A stretch of DNA of 9,332 nucleotides, taken from contig NZ_JBDIAQ010000138.1 of assembly GCF_039812505.1 (NCBI RefSeq), forward strand, positions 1 through 9,332, in the 5' to 3' direction. Under the pieces are notes generated by a model. It was not told where the DNA came from. It searched no databases and saw nothing but the letters and a program-made list of their open reading frames with translations. The DNA comes from Intrasporangium_A sp039812505 (GTDB lineage Bacteria; Actinomycetota; Actinomycetes; Actinomycetales; Dermatophilaceae). The position numbers were made by a program, and so were the translations under genes. Positions 6,587 through 9,332 of this stretch are shown here, in pieces (position 1 is the stretch's first letter; each line of letters begins with the position of its first letter).

Positions 6587-6637
6587 CATCACCCTAGCCG
6601 GGACACCGCCGTGCGGGATCTGCTGCCCGCCCGAGCG

Positions 6638-6656
6638 CGCCCCGCCCTGCGGGGCG
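6638..6656 (-). terminator. second hairpin in the infB-rbfA gap
   Basis: CGCCCCGC (6638-6645) and GCGGGGCG (6649-6656) are perfect 8-bp arms with a 3-nt loop, all G/C. It lies 43 nt after the stronger infB hairpin. No U-tract follows. It may act as a back-up terminator, as an RNA processing or stability element, or have no role in such GC-rich DNA. Confidence 0.4.
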
Positions 6657-6698
6657 ACGCCGCGCGGGTCCGCAGCCGCTGTGGAGCAGGCACCACGG

Positions 6699-6734
6699 CC
6701 CGGTGCCCGTGACGCGAACGTCTCGGGCACCGGG
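6699..6734 (-). terminator. strong hairpin after infB
   Basis: The arms CCCGGTGCCCG (6699-6709) and CGGGCACCGGG (6724-6734) pair perfectly over 11 bp. After a single A-A mismatch in the RNA, a further 4 bp (GACG/CGTC) close a UUCG tetraloop with a G-C closing pair. The hairpin starts 13 nt past the infB stop. No U-tract follows, so it could be a U-less terminator, a partial attenuator, or a 3'-end stabiliser between infB and rbfA. Confidence 0.6.
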
Positions 6735-6747
6735 TCTGCTGCTGCGG

Positions 6748-9332
6748 TCAGGCGCGCGGCTTCTCGCGCATCTCGAAGGTCTCGATCACGTCCTCGACCC
6801 GCAGGTCGTTGAACGACCCGAGGTTGATACCGCACTCGAAGCCGTCGCGCACCTCGGTGACGTCGTCCTTGAACCGCCGCAGCCCGGCGATCTCGGCCTC
6901 GCCGACCACCGTCCCGTCGCGCACGATGCGGGCCCTGGCGCCCCGTCGGATCTCGCCCGACCGGACCAGCGACCCGGCCACGTTGCCGAACTTGCTGGAG
7001 CGGAAGACCTCGCGGACCTCCGCGGTGCCGAGCTGCACCTCCTCGAACTCCGGCTTGAGCATGCCCTTGAGGGCCGACTCGACGTCGTCGATCGCCTGGT
7101 AGATGACCGAGTAGAAGCGCATGTCCACGCCCTCCCGGTCGGCCAGCTCGGCCACCCGCTCGGCGGGCCGGACGTTGAAGCCGATGATGATCGCGTCGTC
7201 GACGGTGGCGAGGTTGACGTCGTTCTGGGTGATCGCACCGACGCCCCGGTGGATGATCCGCAGGTCGACCTCGTCGCCGACGTCGATCTTGAGCAGCGCG
7301 TCCTCGAGCGCCTCGACCGATCCGGAGACGTCGCCCTTGAGGATGAGGTTGAGCGTGTCGACCTTGCCCGCGGCGAGGGCCTCGTTGAGGTCCTCGAGCG
7401 AGATCCGCTTGCGGCGCTTGGCGAGCGAGGCCGCCCGCGCCGCGGCCTCGCGACGCTCGGCGATCTGGCGTGCGGTGCGGTCGTCCGGCGCCACGAGGAA
7501 CGTGTCGCCGGCGCCCGGCACGGAGGTCAGGCCGAGCACGAGGACCGGTCGGGACGGCAGCGCCTGGTCGACGTTGTTGCCGTGCTCGTCGAGCATGGCC
7601 CGGACCCGGCCGTGACCGTTGCCGGCCACGATGGCGTCGCCGACGTGGAGCGTGCCGGACTGGACCAGGACGGTGGCGACCGGACCGCGACCCTTGTCGA
7701 GGTGCGCCTCGATGGCCACCCCGCGCGCGTCCTTGTTCGGGTTGGCCCGCAGGTCGAGCGCGGCATCGGCGGTCAGCAGGACCGCCTCGAGCAGGCCGTC
7801 GATGTTGGTGCCCTGCTTCGCCGAGACGTCGACGAACATCGTGTCGCCGCCGTACTCCTCGGCGATCAGGTTGTACTCGGTCAGCTGCTGGCGGATCTTG
7901 GCGGGGTTGGCCTCCGGCTTGTCGATCTTGTTGACCGCCACCACGATCGGCACGCCGGCCGCCTGGGCGTGGTTGAGCGCCTCGACGGTCTGCGGCATGA
8001 CGCCGTCGTCGGCGGCGACGACGAGGATCGCGATGTCCGTCACCGACGCACCACGGGCCCGCATCGCCGTGAACGCCTCGTGGCCCGGGGTGTCGATGAA
8101 GGTGATGGCGCGCTTGTTGCCCTCGTGGCTGGTGACGACCTGGTAGGCACCGATGTGCTGGGTGATCCCGCCGGCCTCGTCCTCGGCCACGTGCTCGGAG
8201 CGGATGGCATCGAGCAGCTTGGTCTTGCCGTGGTCGACGTGGCCCATGACGGTGACCACCGGCGGTCGCGGCTCGAGGTCCTCGTCCTCCTCGGCGGCCG
8301 CCTCGGCCTCGAGGTCGATGTTGAACGACTCGAGCAGCTCGCGCTCCTCGTCCTCGGGGGACACGACCTGGACGTCGTAGCCGAGCTCGGCACCGAGCAG
8401 CTTGAAGGTGTCCTCGTCGAGCGACTGCGTCGCCGTCGCCATCTCACCGAGGTGGAACAGCACCGTGACGAGCGAGGCGGGGTTCGCGTTGATCTTGTCG
8501 GCGAAGTCGGTCAAGGACGCGCCGCGCCGCACCCGCACGACGGTCGAGCCGTCGCCGCGGGGGACGGTGACGCCGCCGATCGTCGGCGCCTGCATCTGCT
8601 CGAACTCCTGGCGCTTGGCACGCCTGGACTTGCGGCCCCGGACCGGACGGCTGCCGCCGCGACCGAAGGCTCCCTGGGTGCCGCCACGGCCACCCGGTCC
8701 GCCGCCGCGGGGGCCACCGCCGAAGCCGCCGCGCCCACCGCCCGGACCGCCGTGGCCACCGCGGCCGGCGCCGGCGCCGGTGCCACCGCGCCCGGGGGCG
8801 GGTCGGGCTCCGGGACGTCCGAGGGTGCTGCGCTCCGGCATCATGCCCGGGGTCGGGCGCGGACCGCCCGGACGGGGACCTGCGCCACCTGGCGCTCCCG
8901 GACGCGGTCCGCCGGGACGAGGGGCGCCCGGACGGGGGCCGCCGGGACGCTGCTGCGGACGGGGCATGCCCTGGCTGGGGCTGAACGGGTTGTTGCCCGG
9001 CCGAGGCCCCCCGTCACCGGGGCGTGAACGGGAGGACTGCATTCCCTGGCTGGAGCTGAACGGGTTGTTGCCCGGGCGCGGCGCTCCCGGCCGCGCACCC
9101 GGACGCGGTGCGGGACGGGGGCCCGGGGCGGGCGCGCCGCGGGTACCCGACTCGCGTGGGGTCGGTTTCGGACCGGCCGGCTTCGGCCCCGGACGGGCCG
9201 GCGTGCCCGCGCGGGCCGCAGGTGCGGCAGGCCTGGTCGCGGGCGACGCCGAAGCGGCGGGCGCAGCCGAAGCGGCGGGCGCAGCCGGAGCCGCGGGCGC
9301 AGCCGAAGCCGCGGGCGACGCCGAAGCGGCGG
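6748..9332 (-). CDS. infB: translation initiation factor IF-2 (N-terminus outside window)
   Basis: The GTPase IF-2 places initiator fMet-tRNA on the 30S subunit and promotes subunit joining. The frame is open from the stop at 6748 to the right edge, giving 860 visible residues without a start; internal ATGs at 9042 and 8967 are within the linker, not starts. The visible N-terminal part is a long low-complexity linker: Ala/Ser/Pro repeats, then Arg/Pro/Gly-rich sequence with two PGNNPFS-SQGM copies and RGG triplets. A basic KSRRAKRQ segment and an IF2_N-type domain (roughly 8370-8575) follow. The G domain has G1 GHVDHGKT (8221-8244), G2 GGITQHIG, G3 DTPGHEAF (8071-8094), G4 NKID (7921-7932) and G5 SAK (7816-7824). 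The beta-barrel domain, the SGSVEAL segment and the C-terminal fMet-tRNA-binding domain with GFECGI complete it. All key GTPase residues are intact. Confidence 0.97.
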   Translation of the reverse strand, partial: AASASPAASAAPAAPAAPAASAAPAASASPATRPAAPAARAGTPARPGPKPAGPKPTPRESGTRGAPAPGPRPAPRPGARPGAPRPGNNPFSSSQGMQSSRSRPGDGGPRPGNNPFSPSQGMPRPQQRPGGPRPGAPRPGGPRPGAPGGAGPRPGGPRPTPGMMPERSTLGRPGARPAPGRGGTGAGAGRGGHGGPGGGRGGFGGGPRGGGPGGRGGTQGAFGRGGSRPVRGRKSRRAKRQEFEQMQAPTIGGVTVPRGDGSTVVRVRRGASLTDFADKINANPASLVTVLFHLGEMATATQSLDEDTFKLLGAELGYDVQVVSPEDEERELLESFNIDLEAEAAAEEDEDLEPRPPVVTVMGHVDHGKTKLLDAIRSEHVAEDEAGGITQHIGAYQVVTSHEGNKRAITFIDTPGHEAFTAMRARGASVTDIAILVVAADDGVMPQTVEALNHAQAAGVPIVVAVNKIDKPEANPAKIRQQLTEYNLIAEEYGGDTMFVDVSAKQGTNIDGLLEAVLLTADAALDLRANPNKDARGVAIEAHLDKGRGPVATVLVQSGTLHVGDAIVAGNGHGRVRAMLDEHGNNVDQALPSRPVLVLGLTSVPGAGDTFLVAPDDRTARQIAERREAAARAASLAKRRKRISLEDLNEALAAGKVDTLNLILKGDVSGSVEALEDALLKIDVGDEVDLRIIHRGVGAITQNDVNLATVDDAIIIGFNVRPAERVAELADREGVDMRFYSVIYQAIDDVESALKGMLKPEFEEVQLGTAEVREVFRSSKFGNVAGSLVRSGEIRRGARARIVRDGTVVGEAEIAGLRRFKDDVTEVRDGFECGINLGSFNDLRVEDVIETFEMREKPRA
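8653..8790 (-). other. RGG-rich segment of the IF-2 linker
   Basis: Six Arg-Gly-Gly triplets lie in about 46 residues (arginine codons at 8788, 8761, 8731, 8707, 8686 and 8659), with glycine forming most of the rest. It directly precedes the basic KSRRAKRQ patch and the IF2_N domain. RGG tracts in other proteins bind RNA; here that is only a suggestion. Confidence 0.7.
8965..9000 (-). repeat. first PGNNPFSPSQGM copy in infB
   Basis: This 36-bp segment encodes a 12-residue unit that differs at one residue from the copy at 9040-9075 (P versus S at position 8). The two copies are 75 bp apart. Similar PRPGNNPF motifs are known in IF-2 linkers of actinobacteria. Confidence 0.75.
9040..9075 (-). 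repeat. second PGNNPFSSSQGM copy in infB
   Basis: This 36-bp copy pairs with 8965-9000. The protein units agree at 11 of 12 residues, and the DNA is also nearly identical, consistent with an internal duplication in the linker. Confidence 0.75.
9241..9330 (-). repeat. five 18-bp tandem units in infB (Ala/Ser/Pro hexapeptides)
   Basis: Five consecutive 18-bp units start at 9241, 9259, 9277, 9295 and 9313. Each opens with GGGCG on the plus strand. In the IF-2 frame they encode AASASP, AASAAP, AAPAAP, AASAAP and AASASP. Differences between units leave the frame intact. The array reaches the window edge and probably continues. Confidence 0.9.

Larger units (their letters stand above)
6534..6747 (-). 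other. 214-bp infB-rbfA intergenic region without a gene
   Basis: I see no credible coding sequence here. Some actinobacteria have a DUF503 (YlxP-type) gene at this place, and it is absent. The region holds a terminator-like hairpin (6699-6734), a second hairpin (6638-6656), and the inverted repeat before rbfA (6541-6586). A TAGGGT box (6596-6591, minus strand) could be a -10 for rbfA, but no -35 is recognisable. Confidence 0.7.

Noticed and set aside
6587..6589. ATG upstream of rbfA as an upstream ORF start
   Set aside because: It is out of frame with rbfA, has no SD and reads into the open truB frame without a nearby stop, so there is no sign of a real leader peptide.
5147..6835. truB frame open up to 6835, allowing a 562-aa protein
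   Set aside because: Family similarity begins only at the ATG at 6076; the upstream part runs through rbfA and the intergenic hairpins.
6703..9027. Long open frame on the plus strand opposite infB (about 770 codons)
   Set aside because: It mirrors infB codon structure, is rich in Asp/Val/Leu/Arg repeats with no family motif, and infB is certain.

Overview
This window reads as an ordinary core-genome stretch of a very GC-rich actinobacterium. The third codon positions are almost all G or C, GTG is used as a start, ribosome-biogenesis genes sit in the usual actinobacterial order, and the IF-2 N-terminal linker is Pro/Gly/Arg/Ala-rich. Several details (FadD15-like ligase, radical SAM protein of the TIGR03960 type) would fit Micrococcales such as the Intrasporangiaceae, but that placement is an inference. 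Every gene is on the minus strand, so the genetic order runs from the right edge (9332) to the left edge (1).

From 9332 down to 4144 lies the conserved translation/ribosome-maturation cluster. It holds infB (IF-2, with its N-terminus beyond the window), rbfA (30S maturation factor), truB (tRNA psi55 synthase) and ribF (riboflavin kinase/FAD synthetase). rbfA and truB overlap by 8 nt. infB and rbfA are separated by 214 bp with no gene. That gap holds a strong terminator-like hairpin, a second hairpin, and an inverted repeat that covers part of the rbfA Shine-Dalgarno. truB and ribF are separated by 43 bp containing a 16-bp palindrome just before the ribF start.

From 3986 to 2121 is a long-chain acyl-CoA ligase of the FadD15 type with its own strong RBS. 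A 157-bp gap with a weak terminator-like hairpin divides it from ribF, so it is probably a separate transcription unit. A 13-bp perfect hairpin ends this unit. From 2045 to 57 is a B12-binding-domain radical SAM protein (TIGR03960-like), possibly translated from a leaderless mRNA. The last 56 bp (1-56) may hold the start of the next gene, but too little is visible to name it.

I do not see a mobile element, CRISPR array, RNA gene, phage gene or clearly novel system. The observations most worth checking are regulatory: the SD-covering structure before rbfA, the palindrome at the ribF start, and two genes whose starts lie 6-7 nt after a TAnnnT box with no usable SD.
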